From Cyanoderma ruficeps (lineage: Eukaryota > Chordata > Aves > Passeriformes > Timaliidae): a stretch of 64,000 nucleotides of DNA. Position 1 is the stretch's first letter; each line of letters opens with the position of its first letter. Location of the stretch: the NCBI GenBank assembly GCA_008694505.1, contig VZDJ01007747.1, forward strand, positions 34,255,129 through 34,319,128. Direction: 5' to 3'. Shown here in pieces: positions 10,401 to 24,000 of this stretch. A program made the position numbers and the translations under genes. The notes below the pieces were generated by a model. That model ran no database searches. It was given only the letters and a program-made list of their open reading frames with translations, and was not told where the DNA came from.

Positions 10401-13119
10401 GGGCACTGAATTATTGCTACTGGCTACAGGATTATTTAATTCAGGCCATTTTGGTTGTACTGCATGTGCAGTTTTCCATATATCTGATTGAAGGAAAAAA
10501 ACAAGATAATAAGATAAGGACAAACTATCTTAGACCTGTCACTTCTTCAAACACTGCCCTTCAGGTATTTCCGTTCTCTGTGTTCTGTGATTCTGCAGTT
10601 GAATCACCCAACCTATTTTTCCTGACAGATTGTTCCTGCAAAGTAAAGGCCAGTGCACTGGCAACTTCAGTTTTGAAAGTTCAAATTTACACTTACTCTC
10701 TTGGGGGAATATTGTCTGGCCTGATTCTGGCATATTCTGTGTAACTTTAGGTATCTCTCTAGCTAACCCATCTAGTTCCTCCTGCATGGAATGTCCTGGT
10801 CCACAGGTTTTCCTTAGCATGCCAACACCTTCTAAACATTTTAAAACATCAGACTGTCTATTCTATAGCTCCATTTTGTTTAATGAAGCTTTAATCGTCC
10901 CTTAAATTGTAGAGGATTTAGTTTCTGAATACGTTTGCAGTAGTCAGTGTTCTTATTTTCAATATACATTGAGCTTCAGTATCTCTTTCATCTGTGTATC
11001 AATACGAGAGACAAAAAAATGCTGCACAGTGTGTATATTTATTCAGGGCAGGTAAAGCTGAACTAGTTTCTGTTGTCATGCTTTCCTCAGCCCTCTGCTC
11101 TGAGGCCCTTTTCCTGTGTGGTGTGTCAGGTTTTGCCAAGCTGCAGCTGTTTTCCCTGGAGCTGGCCCTGGTGGCTGGCCAGCTCTGGCTGCTTCTCTGA
11201 CTGAACAGCTGCTTGCCACTGGTACACCAATGGAAAAATAGAAAATTTTTGTTTGTTTGTTTATTTCAGCAACCCTACTTTACAGATTTCAAGTGTTTCT
11301 AGGCCATGCACCCAGGAGCTTGTCTAACTACATGGTTGCATTTTTTCCTAGTGGATAGTATGCTACCCTAAAAACTGTGTTTACATCCTAAGGGTCACCG
11401 AGGGAGCACTTTCTGGATGAATCCTATTACTGTGTTAGTGTTTCGAGGAAAAAACAATAGACTAAACATAAAAAATGTAAAATTCCTGATGTGTCCATCT
11501 CTTGAATGCTGCAAGTACAGTAGGTATGGTCATTCTGTTTTAAAAATAATGTAATCAAGCAGTACAAGGTACAGGAGTGAGCAGCAATTATCAGATTTGG
11601 GAAGTGGCTTCTTGAGGAGAAAAATTTGGGTTAAAGAACTCCTATGGGTAACCTCATGTTGGGGAAACACTCAAAATATGAGTGCACCAGAGAGAGTTTT
11701 GAATTTTTCTTGAGTGACATGCTGTCTTTTCTAGAGTCTTCTCAATCTTTCTTTGAAAGCATTTGGAATTTATTGCAAAACTCTTGTATGTGTGGTTAGA
11801 GTTAAAAACTTTATTAAATAGATGTTGTCTTTGTCATAGAAGACACATGAATTTGTCTAAGTACACTTTTTTGAGGACTTTTAGCAGCTTTAATGCATAT
11901 TTGGCTGGAGAATGCCTGTTTTTAAAAAGATATTTAGCGGGAAGTAAGTTTGTGACACATGATGATACTGGCCGTACTGTCCTCCCCACAAATCATTATT
12001 TTAGCAAAGAAATTATTCTATTGATATAAATATCAATATCAATTTCTGCAGCAAATGAAGCTAAATCTGGAAAAGGACAGATGAACTCCACAGACACTGT
12101 ACTATATATCTAGTAAGGAAACATCTCTGCCTTGAGTGCCTTTCAAGTTAGTTTTTTACACAAGTGAACCTTGCTGAGGAATAATTGTGATAAAACTAAA
12201 AACTTCTGTAGATGCTGTGTTAAACTCTAATTTTCTTTACCAGAGCTCTTAAAATGATGTTTTTGATGTGATAGATAACTGTGTATTTAGGAAAGTTTAT
12301 ACAGGAATTTTTCATTTTCCTCTACCAAGGCCTTTTAAAAGTACTTCCTCACTTGCACAAAAATAGACAGTGATGGAATAGGTTGTACAGCCTGTGCAGT
12401 TGAAGGCTGTTCTGAAAATAAGCTTTGATTTTACTTGTCAAAGCTTCATTTTCAGCTTGATTTTTCCTTTGTTTTTCTTTTTTTTTTTAAACTGATCTTT
12501 CTTTCTAAGGCTCTTGACTCAGATTCAAGGATTCCTTAAAAGCTGTCAGTAAATTATACATGAGTAGAGAAAGCAATTCCAAATCGCTCTAGGGACCTGG
12601 AGTGTGCAGGTGGACATCAATGGCAAAATGGTCTGTTGAAGATGTTCCTGAAATGGATCTGACACATCAGCATGATAACACAAAGTATGATGGACCAGTT
12701 TCTTAATATTTTTCTGTGAGTTTTTTTGTTCTGTATGTTTATCTTCTCCTTGAACCATGATAGTGACTATAGTTAAAGATACTATTCTTTAAAATGCAAG
12801 TGAGAATTTCAGAGTATAGAACAGAGAGCTCTTGTGGCAGTAAGAGAGGTAAACTCTTGCAGCTTCAGGCAGAGTGTTGGAAATTAAAACAGCTTATGCC
12901 TTGTGCTGTCTGCAGAATATAAAATGGTGGTTTTACTTTCCATTAGAGTAGAACAAATGCCTACACCAGTTTAGCATTTTCCAGGCTCACTTGAAACCCT
13001 AAAGTGTCCTGTTTGTAATAATTTCAAACATCTGACTATGTAGAATACAAAATTCCAGAACATCTTGGCTCTGCCTAGTTATATTCCAAAAATACAGTGA
13101 CCTGAATTAAAGTCTAGTT

Positions 13120-13210
13120 TGGAAGCCAATAACTGGTGGTGTAGCCCAGAGTTCCAGTCCTGTTCAGTATCTTCATTAATGACCTGGATGATGGTGGAGC
13201 TGTTTGTGTC
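13120..13210 (+). repeat. CR1 LINE fragment (reverse-transcriptase region)
   Basis: From about 13160 one frame reads LFSIFINDLDDG, a close relative of the LFNIFINDLDEG stretch that precedes the catalytic region of the CR1 reverse transcriptase. The bases before it (AACTGGTGGTGTAGCCCAGA and onward) match the usual CR1 lead-in, with a deletion of part of the family consensus. It is short and degraded, with no flanking open frame, so it is a dead copy in the intron. Confidence 0.7.
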
Positions 13211-13710
13211 TGTAGAAACATGCTACTTTGTGGAGTTTATTTTAGTATATACATAGCTAGTTCTTAATGAGTTCTTAAGAGCAAAGGTTGGTGTAGGACT
13301 TGGGAAAAATAGCATAGGAATTTTTCTCATCAGCTCTGGTTCTTAGTTGTGGGAGTTTCTGGTCAGTATTTGTCTAACTTTAGAGCAAGAGTTTGAGGAG
13401 GTGCTCTCATAGTGTTCCTGGAAACCATTCTGCTATTGAGCCAGGCTTGCAAAAGGTGAGTCCAAGTTACTCTGGTCCCTGCCAGTTCACTGCTGAGTTT
13501 GTACAGTATTTCTTAAAAACACAGAAGCAAAACAGCTTTATATTCGTGTAGTAAAATGCTAAACTCTGAATGAAAAGCTAAAGCCTTCCCTGAAGAGTGT
13601 TTTAAGACTTCTGCTAAGGATACAGGAGACACACTGCTGCTTATAAGTGGCTGCTCAAATCCCTAAGGGAATGATATCGCTAAGAATAACTCAGAGAAAC
13701 ACCCGTACAA

Positions 13711-13711
13711 N
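13711..13711. other. Undetermined base (N)
   Basis: A single N in otherwise complete sequence marks an ambiguous base call or a small assembly uncertainty. It lies in intron and has no effect on the gene model. Confidence 0.99.
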
Positions 13712-15724
13712 GAACCAAAAATGTTTCAGTGCTCATTCAGATAGTCACTAATTTCAGCAGGTGTTTGACATCTGCCTGTGCCTCCTGCAAACTGCTACCA
13801 GACACACCAATTAAGAGTTACTTGAGGCAGTGATTTTGAAGATGGCAATCTCTTCTCAAATATTCTCAGACCTTTTCATTTCTAGGGATGGCACATTTCC
13901 ACCTTCTTTTCACAGTAACACATAAGGCACAAACGCTTCTTACTGCTGAAGCAATTTCCAAGTCTTTTATCAAGACATAAGCACTTCAATACAAGCTGTG
14001 AGTCGGTGATCAGGGACACGATGGTCAACTCACCCAAAGGCTGGTTGATCCAGTCAAGGGAAGATGCTGTGCAGGCACCAGGCACAGCCTTGGTGGTGCT
14101 GATAAAAGTTCAGAAATGCTGCCAGGACCCTCTGGGTTGTTGCACATTCATAGTTCAGTAGGACCCATGGGAAGAAGTCTACTCTGTTATACCAGCCCTG
14201 CTGGGGGTGCGTGGTGCGTGTTGATGTATTTCTAATGGAGATATTAAGTGAGGTACTTTGTTTATATCTATTGTGGTTCAGCTGAGATTATGTATTTACT
14301 GGAGATTATAAATCAACTTATTATTGGTTCCCTGAGACAGACACAACGGAATTTATTCATCCCTTTTCAGTACAGAACTCATTAAGTAATGCATGGGAAA
14401 ACAGCTGTGTGTCTTCATATTTGCAAATGAGTTTCAGTCCATTAAGGTTGTGCTGTGAGGCTTCAATTCCCAGAGTTTTAACAACATATGGTTGATGGGC
14501 CATATGTAAAATCGAAATGTTGCAGTTTTGCATTTGGGAAGGAGAACATCTTACAGGAGAGGAGTTGTCTGAAGGTGGAAGTGTGGTTATGGAAACAAGG
14601 GCACTATGGAGATAGATATGTAATCTAGAGTCAACAATGAGCAAAAGACTTAATGTCAGAGCATCTAGTGTTGGGATAAAAGTTTATCATCACTGAGGAC
14701 TGCTACTCACAGACAGTGAAACAGTGCTCATCTGACTCTTGAGAAGTCTTCTATGGAGCTGTATTCTGCTTAATTAAGTCAGTTGGAAAAACAGTAGACA
14801 AGCTTTCCTGGAAAGATATCCTTCAACAGATGTGAAGGAAAGAAAGACATCAAAACACGGTGGAGGCTGATAGCAATTGCTTATAATTATCTCCTAATCC
14901 ACTGAAACATAGTTAACACATGTAACTAAACTTAGATCATTTGTTTATACTCATATTTAAAATATGGCTTCCTGCTATTTTATCAGACTTAAAAAGGTGA
15001 TTTTTCACTTACTGTAGCTGACCTAATAACAAATAGTGTCTGTCTATAAAAGTCATCTTACCCTGTGTAAGTTGGACTCTGCTTCAGATGTTTAGGAGCA
15101 AGTGAACAGTTCAAATTTGCCTGTTTCCTTAGTGCTTGAGTATTTGATAATATTTACATATCTGTTATTAAGCAATAACTCTAAAACAATTTGACCTGTG
15201 ACTTCCTTCCAAGTGTGTTTCACACACTGGGGAGATAACTACCACTTAAATGTTTTTGAAGGTTCTTATTTTTCAAGATTAATAGTTCAGTTTTACTTTC
15301 TATTATACATTCTAAAACTACCCATTATTGCAAATTCATGTCCTAATATGTAAATTTGTCCTTTACAAATTAGGTATTAATGCCATGGTGAGTTGGTTAA
15401 GCACTGTAAGATAGCATGCAGTCATCATATTGAGTAGGAGGGTATGTTTTCTACTCTTGAGTTTCTTTGCTTTTGAAACTGTTGGCAAAAGGGAAAAATG
15501 GGAGGTGTATTCTTGATTAGTATTTTGAGGATTTTTTTAAAACTTGAAGTAAATGTCAAATTAAAATGAATTGGGTTTTGTTTCTTTAAAATCCAAACCA
15601 GATTTGTTGTCATTAAAAAAATGTTAAGATTAAATATTCAACCGTTTCAGTTGCTTTTAAAACAGCAAATGTGCTTTGAGTATTTTTATGGGCTTTTATC
15701 TTAACCTTGATATACCTTAGTTTA

Positions 15725-15956
15725 ACTTGCATAACTTCAATTTGACAAAATATAATCACATAAAAAAAGATTTGCATCTAATGCAATTTCTAGATGCCCT
15801 GGAGCATTTTTCTGCATCTGCCACTGCAGTCCCAAAAGGATGCAGGTCTCTGGAGTTCTATGTGTTGGATCTGCCAGTCCCACAGGGACATCTGAGGTAC
15901 CCAAGGGCATCAGAATGATAGTATGTTCTCATGTTTGAAAAACTGAGTCTTATCCT
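15725..15956 (+). repeat. Left arm of an inverted repeat pair, unknown family
   Basis: The complement of 17201-17435 aligns to this segment along about 230 bp. The core (about 15838-15925) is the best part and contains an identical 21 bp block at 15869-15889. Outer similarity fades at about 15725 and inner similarity at about 15956. No tail, octamer or target-site duplication ties it to CR1 or to an LTR. It may be one of two oppositely oriented copies of a dispersed repeat, or one end of an element with long terminal inverted repeats. Confidence 0.75.
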
Positions 15957-17200
15957 CCTCAATTATTTTAATTTACTATTTTTATATTTTGTTATTTATG
16001 GACGCTAACCTCAATCTAAATGCATCACTGAAAGGAAGTTCTGTCAGAAATTTTGCCTAGCTCCAGCATAACTTTAATATTTCCTCCTGAAGAAGCTCGA
16101 GTGTATATGCTGGCTGCTGATAATAATCCCATTGAAAACTTTCCATTTCCCATTGCTTTTCTCTGAAATTTTTACTTCTCTTGGAGATGAATAAGAAATG
16201 AAGACAAATTATACCATAAAAGTGTGCAGTAAAAAGTTAGTTGGTACTCCAATAAAAAGTTGGACAAAAAACCATCTGGGGAACTTGTAACAGATCCTTT
16301 AATTCTCCCTCTCAGTATGTACATGATCTAACATGACATTTAGTGAAGTGAAAATCATCATCAGACGCTAGACACTTTCAAAGCTGTTTTAAGTTCTCAT
16401 CCAAAGGGCATTTACTCAGTAACAAAAATCTCCTGGTGATTTCTGTGAATTTTACATCAGGCTTGTGCAACCTTAAGTCTGGTTAAGACTTTCTGTACTG
16501 ATTATTACCTGGGAAGATACTGATACTTGAGTAATCTTGTCAGAGCTATAGCCGTAGTAGTGACTGTAAAAATACACATCTGGGTGCAGAACAGAGGTGA
16601 AATACACGTATTATTTGAGCTGCCCCTGCTTTAAACAGGAAGGTAAGCAATTTGTTACTCTGTTATTGAAATACATTTTGACAAACTGAGTTACAGAAAT
16701 GGTCATGCAAAGAGAAAATTGTGTCCAGCAGGGATATAATTGTGAGATTAGCATCCTCTGCAGCCAGAGGAGGTGGTAGAGCAGTGTTTGGAGTGGTACA
16801 AGGAAGGTAAGAGGAAAGCAGTTCTTCTGCACCTTACTTGAGTAGCTGCTCTGAAACCTGAGATGTAGAAGTTCTCTTTTCTCAGCTGCCTCATGATCAT
16901 CAGCACTGTGCCATACCCTTGACTAAAGGAAGAAAAGACAGTTCTAATGCTAAGAAATTAGTTCCATCTCAGTGCTTTTTCAGTCCTTGGCCCCAGGCCA
17001 GAGTGGTTGTCCTTTACTTTTAGGAGTGTTTCATGTGGTATGGTAGCAGATTAACTGAGAAATGCTGAATTTGTGCAGTATTCGGGGCTTTGTCTGCCTA
17101 AGTAACTTTACCTAGTCTGTTCTGAGCAGGGATACAATTTTTTTGCAGGGCCCACGGAATATTTCTGATATGCATTTTTTGTGCCAAGTCTCTACAAGAA

Positions 17201-17435
17201 AGGACAAAATTCAATTGCTTGAATATAAGCACATAGTATCATCTTGATGCCCTATGGTACTTCAGACGTCCCTGTGGGACTGGCAGATGTGACACAGAAT
17301 ATCACAGAGACCTGCACCCTTCTGTAGCTGCAGCAGGAGGAAGAAGCAAGATGCTTCAGGGCTTCTAAAAATGTAGATGTAATTCTTTCTGTCTGTGTGT
17401 GTGATTATATTTTGCCAAACTAAAATTTTAGAAGT
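17201..17435 (-). repeat. Right arm of the inverted repeat pair, unknown family
   Basis: Complement-strand copy of 15725-15956; the shared 21 bp identical block is at 17268-17288. About 1.24 kb separates the arms. The shared phrase CAAAATATAATCAC near the outer end of both arms shows the similarity is not limited to the core. As both arms lie in the same intron, the transcript could fold into a long imperfect duplex. Confidence 0.75.
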
Positions 17436-18136
17436 GTTCCTGCTTCTTCATGAAAAAGAAGAGACCACCAAATCACTGTTTCCTGGATATTTTCAATACC
17501 TTGCATTGGATGCCAGAGGCTTTTGTCTCTTTGTTCCCCACAGACAAAATGGGTAAAATATGTCATTTTACACATGAAAGTTATACAAAAAGGTCATTTC
17601 TGTTTGTAAGTTCAGTGCTATAGCAAACTCATCACTACCCCAACCTCAAGGAATTAATTCCAGTGTTAATATTTAAATGGTGACTATTTAATAGTGACTG
17701 GTAAACAGACTTGCTCACTGAGACATCACAATTCATCCTCTGCACTGAATGCTAAAGAGGGGGAAGGAGTATTTATTCTGATACCATCTCTTGCATGCTT
17801 CAAGCAGTAGAGGTAGCCAAGCCCTTGACAGTTCTGTGAGGCAGCGTGGTGGTTACACAGGGATGCAAAGCAGGGCTGGGGAGTGCCCTGTGCTACCCCA
17901 TGTCCAGCCTGAGCCTAGGAGGAGGTATGAGCACTTTCCTGTGGCTTCAGAATGGACAGGAGATAGGATGTGGGAAGCTTGCCTGGGACCAGTTGGGGTC
18001 AGGATGCTCAATGGGAGGTGGGATCTCCAAGCACAGAAACCCAAACTCTGGGCAGAGAGCAAAGGAGGAGCTTGACTGTGCAGTAATGGTTAATACTCAT
18101 CTGGGAATGGAGTGGGATCTGTGTCCAGATTATGCT

Positions 18137-18165
18137 TTTAAAATAAATACATAAATAAATAAAAT
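18137..18165 (+). repeat. AAAT-rich simple repeat
   Basis: Short run of AAATAAATACATAAATAAAT type units just before the CR1 fragment. Confidence 0.8.
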
Positions 18166-18174
18166 CCATTTATT

Positions 18175-18421
18175 AAACTGAAAAAGGTGAGGTTTAGCAT
18201 AGGTGTTAGGAAGAAACCCTTCACTATGAGAGAGTGAGACATTGGACCAGAATGTCCAGAGATACTGTGGATGCCCCAGCCCTGAAAATGTTCAAGGCCA
18301 GGCTGGATGGGGCTCTGAGCAACCTGGGATGGTGGAAGGTGTCTCTGCTCATAGTGGGGGTTAGAACATAATTTTTGAGGTCCCTTCCAAACCATTCTAT
18401 GTTTCCCTGTTTCTGTGAAAT
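18175..18421 (+). repeat. CR1 LINE 3' end
   Basis: Contains the classic order of avian CR1 3' end phrases: GGTGAGGTTTAGCATAGGTG, AGGAAGAAACCCTTCACTAT, GTGGATGCCCCAGCCCTG, TTCAAGGCCAGGCTGGATGG, GCTCTGAGCAACCTG, GGTCCCTTCCAAACCATTCT and a decayed ATTCTATG tail. The 5' part is missing, as is usual for CR1 copies. Several substitutions and small deletions show it is old. It supports an avian source. Confidence 0.92.
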
Positions 18422-20887
18422 TATTTAGAGAGAAACAGAGAGAGCGAAGCCTGTCACAGTTACATATTTTCTTACTCAGTCTTTTTGATCCTGTTATCCA
18501 TCTAATACTGGGATATTTAACTGGCCACAATAGATCTTTCAAAAGATGGGTGCCTGTTTCCAGGCACTACAGCACTTCTTTCCACCTCTGTTGCATGACC
18601 CTGTCAACAATTCTGTTCTCCCTCTATAATTTATCTAGGTGTATATTGTTAACCTGATCTGTGTTGAGAGTGTCTTCACATTTTATCAAAATCTTCCTAA
18701 TTGCTGAGAATATTAAATGCAACTGGTGCTTAAATAGATTATTGAGTTTGATATGGATAGTTCAGCTGTCAGCAGTGCCTGTCAACATTTTCCCACACCA
18801 CCTTCTTTTCCACCTTTTGATGGTTACAATAAGTTCCATTTTCTGCATTATAGCTGATGTTTTTCTGACATGGCAATATTTTCTTTACTGTATTCCAGTG
18901 CACCTTAATCTTGTCTCATTCACAGCTAAATCCATGCCATGCTTTATCTCCCTCCCTTCCACCCAATCTTCTGTCTCTGCAGCTTTACACTTTATTACAT
19001 CAACCTTTGAATGAGTTGTCAAACTCGCTCCACTGTTTAACTGTCTTCTGTAAATACATCAAAGCCAGGTTTTTCATGCTCCAGCCTAAGCAAATACTCA
19101 TAATGTGACAGTTTAAAATGAAAATTTTACCATCTTGACATGTTATTTGTACCAGTTCTGAGTGGGTGATGAAATCAGGTCTCCTGTAATTAAAATATTT
19201 AATGCTCTTTTAAGTTTTTCCTGAAATAAGATGGGATGTAGTTTTCATTTCTCCCAGCAGTGCCTGTGTGCTTCTCCTTACTGCTGACAATTGAGGTAAA
19301 GTGTTTTGAGTGTCTTCTAAGTCACTACACTGTCTTTTGCCTTTAACTTATTACTGCATTTGAGCACTGTTCCAATATATGTCCTGCTCCTTTTCTTCTT
19401 AAAGAGGCTGTGAAACCGTCCGTTTCCCTGCTTCTCTTAGTTCTCTTTATAGGGTCTAGCTCAACCTGACTTCCAGCAATTTTAATGAATCCTTTAAACT
19501 TATATTAGTCATACTGATTATTTTCTTTAGTGGGAGGAAAGAGTTAAGATTGTATAATGCACGTTAAGAGAAAAGCAAGTAGAACACACACTCCATGCCA
19601 TTGAATAGACATGAAATCTTTTGAAATGGATGAAGAAGTTTCCATTGGTTTCAGTGACTCACTGATCAATTCATGCCAAAATGCAAGTGGGAGCAAGTTT
19701 ATGAGTATTTATGAGTTTACCTTAAGGTTTTAGAAGTTGCATGATTCAAACAAAAATCTTTAATAGGGGAAATAAAGGAAACTTGGTGTCTTATGTGGAA
19801 AAAATAAACGCCTTTTCATTATAGTAGCAGGGTTTGCTGTTTATTGTGAAGGGCAAATTCAGAGTCTTGTTCATAAGTTTCTCAAAATAATGCTTTCAAG
19901 AAGAGTTATTTGAGATAAACATGACCAACTTATAAACCATACAATATAGGTGACTTTAAAAGGAGTGTAAGCTTATTCCACAGAAGCCTTCACGGGTGGG
20001 CAGAATGCTGATAATAACAGTATACAAAGAATATATTTTTTTTTCCTTTAAGAAGTGTCTTTGACATTGTGGAAAAAACCTACATAAAATATATAGTGCT
20101 GATCAAGAGTAAGATTTTTATCTGGAAGTATTGTCAAAAATTCTAACACCCTATAAATTTTTCCGAAGTTATTCTTTACAAAACAGTACCCACTTTGATT
20201 ATATGATTATTGTCTGATTTTAAAGTCTCAACCTTAGTTTTCTGGTTTTTAAAATAAAATCCAGGCTTGTTTGTCTATAAACAGTATTAACCACTTTTGA
20301 TTCACCTACATTATATAAAGTTTTCCACTCAAGTGAAAAAAAAAAAAGGAAAAAGGAATGAAGAAATAGAGTCTTGAAGTCTTTATGATAATGCAGGCTC
20401 TTAGGGTGACATTATCTCAAGCTTTAAATTGTTTGAAAAAACACTTTGTCAAGTTGTTTTCCCGTCCCAGGAGAATTTTTTAAAAACACTTCTCTAACCT
20501 AAAAGGGCAAGTGTGAAAAGTTTGATTAGGAGATACCCCACCCATGATTTCTGGGAGTTATTCAGTTATCTTGGGCCCTGTTTCAGGTTTGAGGAGTGGA
20601 TTACATCCCATACCATACTGAATGCGGTGCTTTAGGCTTTGCTGGAGTAAAAGAATGCAAAATAAAAACTGTCAATGGAAAGTGATTTGGGGGCTTGGCC
20701 CTTGAGTAAGGTGATTTGAGAGGGAAGTGCCCAAACCACTTACTGAGCTTAGGAGGAACACGTCACTCTGGTGGTGGACACAATACTTTGATTGACAAAA
20801 AATTACAGTGTTTCCTATCAAAGGTATTTTTCTTCCATGTGTCACTATGGGAGAGTATTACTGACTCCTGTTTACATCTGCTTGCAG

Positions 20888-21020
20888 GAATCTCGGTGGC
20901 CTTTCTTATTTGGAGCAATCATTGTTCCATCGTTGATACAAGCTGTGATTTTGCCTTTTCTACCTGAAAGTCCTCGGTACCTCCTACTCGAAAAGCATAA
21001 CAGGAGCAAGGCAGAGAAAG
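20888..21020 (+). CDS. SLC2A9: SLC2A9 exon 4 of window: TM6 and [12 protein letters not shown]
   Basis: 133 bp, phase 0 to phase 1. It opens with ESRWPFLFG, then TM6 ([16 protein letters not shown]) and the [12 protein letters not shown] signature at the TM6-cytoplasmic loop border, ending KAEK plus one base of an Ala codon. PESPRYL is one of the strongest GLUT motifs; the loop that follows forms the intracellular helical bundle. The acceptor is a good CTGCTTGCAG. The donor, AAAG|GTACGA, departs from the usual GTRAGT at +4 and +6 but keeps G at +5. The frame stays open for a while on both sides of the exon, but the protein match stops exactly at the splice borders. Confidence 0.96.
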
Positions 21021-24000
21021 GTACGATATGTTACTTTTTTTGCAATAAAGGGTGTTTATTGCAGGGATTCAGGCTGGAGATACCTGATTCTGATACCACT
21101 CTAGAAGCAGAATATTCTCATAGGAGAGAATTTCTTGGCAATAATTTTTCTCACCTTTTTTATTTGTCTCTGTATGTGTGAACATAGCTGTAGCTTTGAA
21201 GCTTTTATAAATTAAATTCTCCTGCAAGGTAACTTATATAATATTACGCATGGTGATACACAACTAACCAAATCATCCTGCAACTGTGCGCCAGCCACTC
21301 TGTGCAAGGTTCATTTGGAAGTGAAATGTGGTTTCAGTCATCGTGACTCCCTTATGTACAGTTTTTGCACTTTGACTAATGAAAACACAGATTCTGTTGC
21401 TGCTTTTCTTTCCCAGTAGTTGCTATGTTTGACCTTGTGTTCTGTAACTCAATAACCTTTGTATATCTAATAAAAATCCATACATCAGTTTAACTGAAAA
21501 ATTCCGGTGCTTCCATATTGTTTCAGCTTCACAGATACAGAATATTTTGTCCTTATTTTAGGTTCCAGGTATAAAACTATTTGTTTGCGTGATCACAGTT
21601 GTTGCATTCTCCATACCAGTAAATGGTCCCAATACAGTTGAGAGAATGTTAAAAATTTGGTTTAGCTTATTATAAGGACATATGGAAACCAGGAGTCTAC
21701 AAATAAGGAGACAGATTATAATACCAAAATACCAAACATAAGTGCTTTAGAAATTATTCTTAAGGACTTTGAATATGACCTTTAACATTTTCAGTCATGA
21801 ACTAGTTGCTTGCAAAATTACTTATAAAGTGTGTATCAACACTTGAAATATAAATTTAATAATCTCTTAGCATTAAATTAGCACAACTCTATCCAGAAAC
21901 TCTATAGTTACTATTTTGAAGCTAAAAATTGGCCTTTTTTGTTCTGAAGAGCCCTCTGAAAAAGAAATAGCACATTAATGAAGAGACCCCCATGTGGTCT
22001 CAATTTGATGTTGAACAAAGAATTCTATAAATTTTGGAGCCTCAGAAACTTAGAGATATTGTTCAATGCTTAAAAAATGAAAGATCACAAAAGCAACAAG
22101 GTTTTGGGAAGAGTTCTTTAGCTTCACAGAGTTTTGAAGGGGCAGAGAACAGCTTTTCCAAGGACCATGAAGGAAAGGGCTGTCCTCCCAGCTGTGCTCA
22201 GAGCACCCAGCAGGGGTGCAGGACCCAGCTCAGGTTGGCTGTTGGGTGGAAACTTCTGCAGTACCATGGCTGGGCAGGGAAGAAGTGCCTTTGGATGCCA
22301 AGTTTAAACTGGCTCATTTCTGCCTGATAAAACTGTAGATATATTTCCAGAGCTATGGCTGGCAAAGAGTCTGCATCTGCAATGCTATTGCATAATGTCA
22401 CACTTGCTATGAGGAACTATTGAAAATCCTGCTACAGAACCTGGAGATCTCAGCAATGACAGTGAAACTGGACCTCTCATAGATAGAGTTTAAAAACTAT
22501 AAAACGTGGCAGTAAAATAACACCACCTGCCTTGAAATATGCACCATTTACTGTTGCTGGTAATATGCTAACTGTGGTATGGGGTGTTTTCAGCATACAT
22601 GCTCTGAAAATGATTTGAAATCTAATCCAGAGGCATTAGAAGTAGGTTTTGGAGTAGAAGGCATCAGGAAAGCAGTTGCCTGGGGAAATGAGCTTTAGCT
22701 GGTGGCTTGCTGATTACAAGAAGATGGCTTTCATGAACCACCCTAAGGACTATAAATTTAGATACTCTGAGGAAAAAGAGACAACTGATATTAAAAGCTT
22801 TTCAAAGTACCTGCATATGAATATATGCTTTTAGATTTTATTAATTCTAAAAGAAAAGGCTCAATTCTGAGGTATGTTGTAGTACACAGTGTAACTCATT
22901 TTGAGTGTAGTCTATAGTGGAATTCAAAAAATAGGAGAGTGAATCAAGACAAATCATCTGGGTATTTGCATTATCAGCAGAAATGGGGGAGGAAAAGTCT
23001 AAGTATTAAGGATACTGGAGGAGTCGTGATTTATTAAAATGCCCTTCTGCTGGTAAGTCATATAATGACAAAGCAGAATTCTTCATTTTAATGATGACTA
23101 CAGTAATGCTTTTCAATTATTTGCTTCTTAGCTTAAATCTACATATTAATATTGGAAATTTGCAACTCTTGCTACTGACTAAATCCCTTTTCTTTCTGTT
23201 AATGGATCAAGGCTATTCATGCAAATGTATATTTCACTGTGGATTATACCTTGTCAGAGAAATATAAAGCTCTTATTTGCAAAAGGTCTGCTGTATTTAA
23301 AGCAGATGACTATGTTAGCCTTTATGAAATACTCTAAAGTAGGCATGTATGTCAAAGCTCCTAAAATGGAGCTGACCACATTAATCTTCCTAATTGTTTT
23401 AGAGCAATAATACCCAGTGAAATAATGTAGGTCATTGAGTTTCCACAAAGTTTTGCCCCTGCTTTCATCTCCTCCTTTTCTTCTCTGTCTCAGGAGATAA
23501 CCAGTCTACAACTCCCAAAATACAAGCAGTGTCAACCTCTTTTCTGGCATATGTCTTTAAGGGGCAAATAAGAGACTGAGAGAGAAGGACCAAAATGTGT
23601 TGTGTAAATGATGAAAAAATGAAAGAGTGAGGGTAGAGAGGCACCATGTGCAAGCCTAAACCATATCACCACGGGAGAAGCTATTCTTTGGGGCACAGGG
23701 GCAGCAATGTCTCAGATGAGTGATGTCTCCTGAGCCCTATTAGCCCTGGTCTCCCCTTTCCAGCAGTGCAGGGTGTGCACACTGTGGGAGCTGAGCCCAT
23801 GTCTGACTGATTGGACACACAGACACAGTGTCTGACTTGCTGCGTCTGCTGCCAAAAGCACCACTGACAGATGAGCTTGGCTCATCTTCCTGGAGATCAC
23901 CAACCTGTATCCTCCTCCCTGAGACCCAAAGGAGATGAATATCTCTCATATTCCTGTCTCACTGCTGAATGTGGGAGAACTGATCCATGTGTTTTGGGGA

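Larger units (their letters stand above)
6752..20887 (+). other. Intron 3 (14136 bp), with CR1 pieces and an inverted repeat pair
   Basis: Runs from GTAAGT to CTTGCAG. Recognised content: a weak CR1-like start near 7392, a CR1 reverse-transcriptase piece near 13120-13210, the facing repeats at 15725-15956 and 17201-17435, an AAAT-rich simple repeat at 18137-18165 and a CR1 3' end at about 18175-18421. One undetermined base lies at 13711. The remainder is AT-rich unique sequence, with short G+C-richer patches (for example 11060-11220) that I cannot assign. Confidence 0.82.

Noticed and set aside
10355..10744. 129-residue plus-strand frame in intron 3
   Set aside because: Its composition is that of translated intron, no motif is recognised, and there are no neighbouring splice signals joining it to SLC2A9 in phase.
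13882..14085. Minus-strand 67-residue frame rich in Cys and Lys
   Set aside because: It looked protein-like at first sight, but I recognise no family, there is no splice or promoter context, and its length is expected by chance in this amount of DNA.
18138..18542. 134-residue minus-strand frame
   Set aside because: It lies mostly antisense to the CR1 3' end at 18175-18421, so it is a by-product of the repeat.
20792..20887. In-frame extension upstream of exon 4
   Set aside because: The open frame continues into the intron, but similarity to GLUT9 begins exactly at 20888 after a good acceptor, and the phase from exon 3 requires that start.
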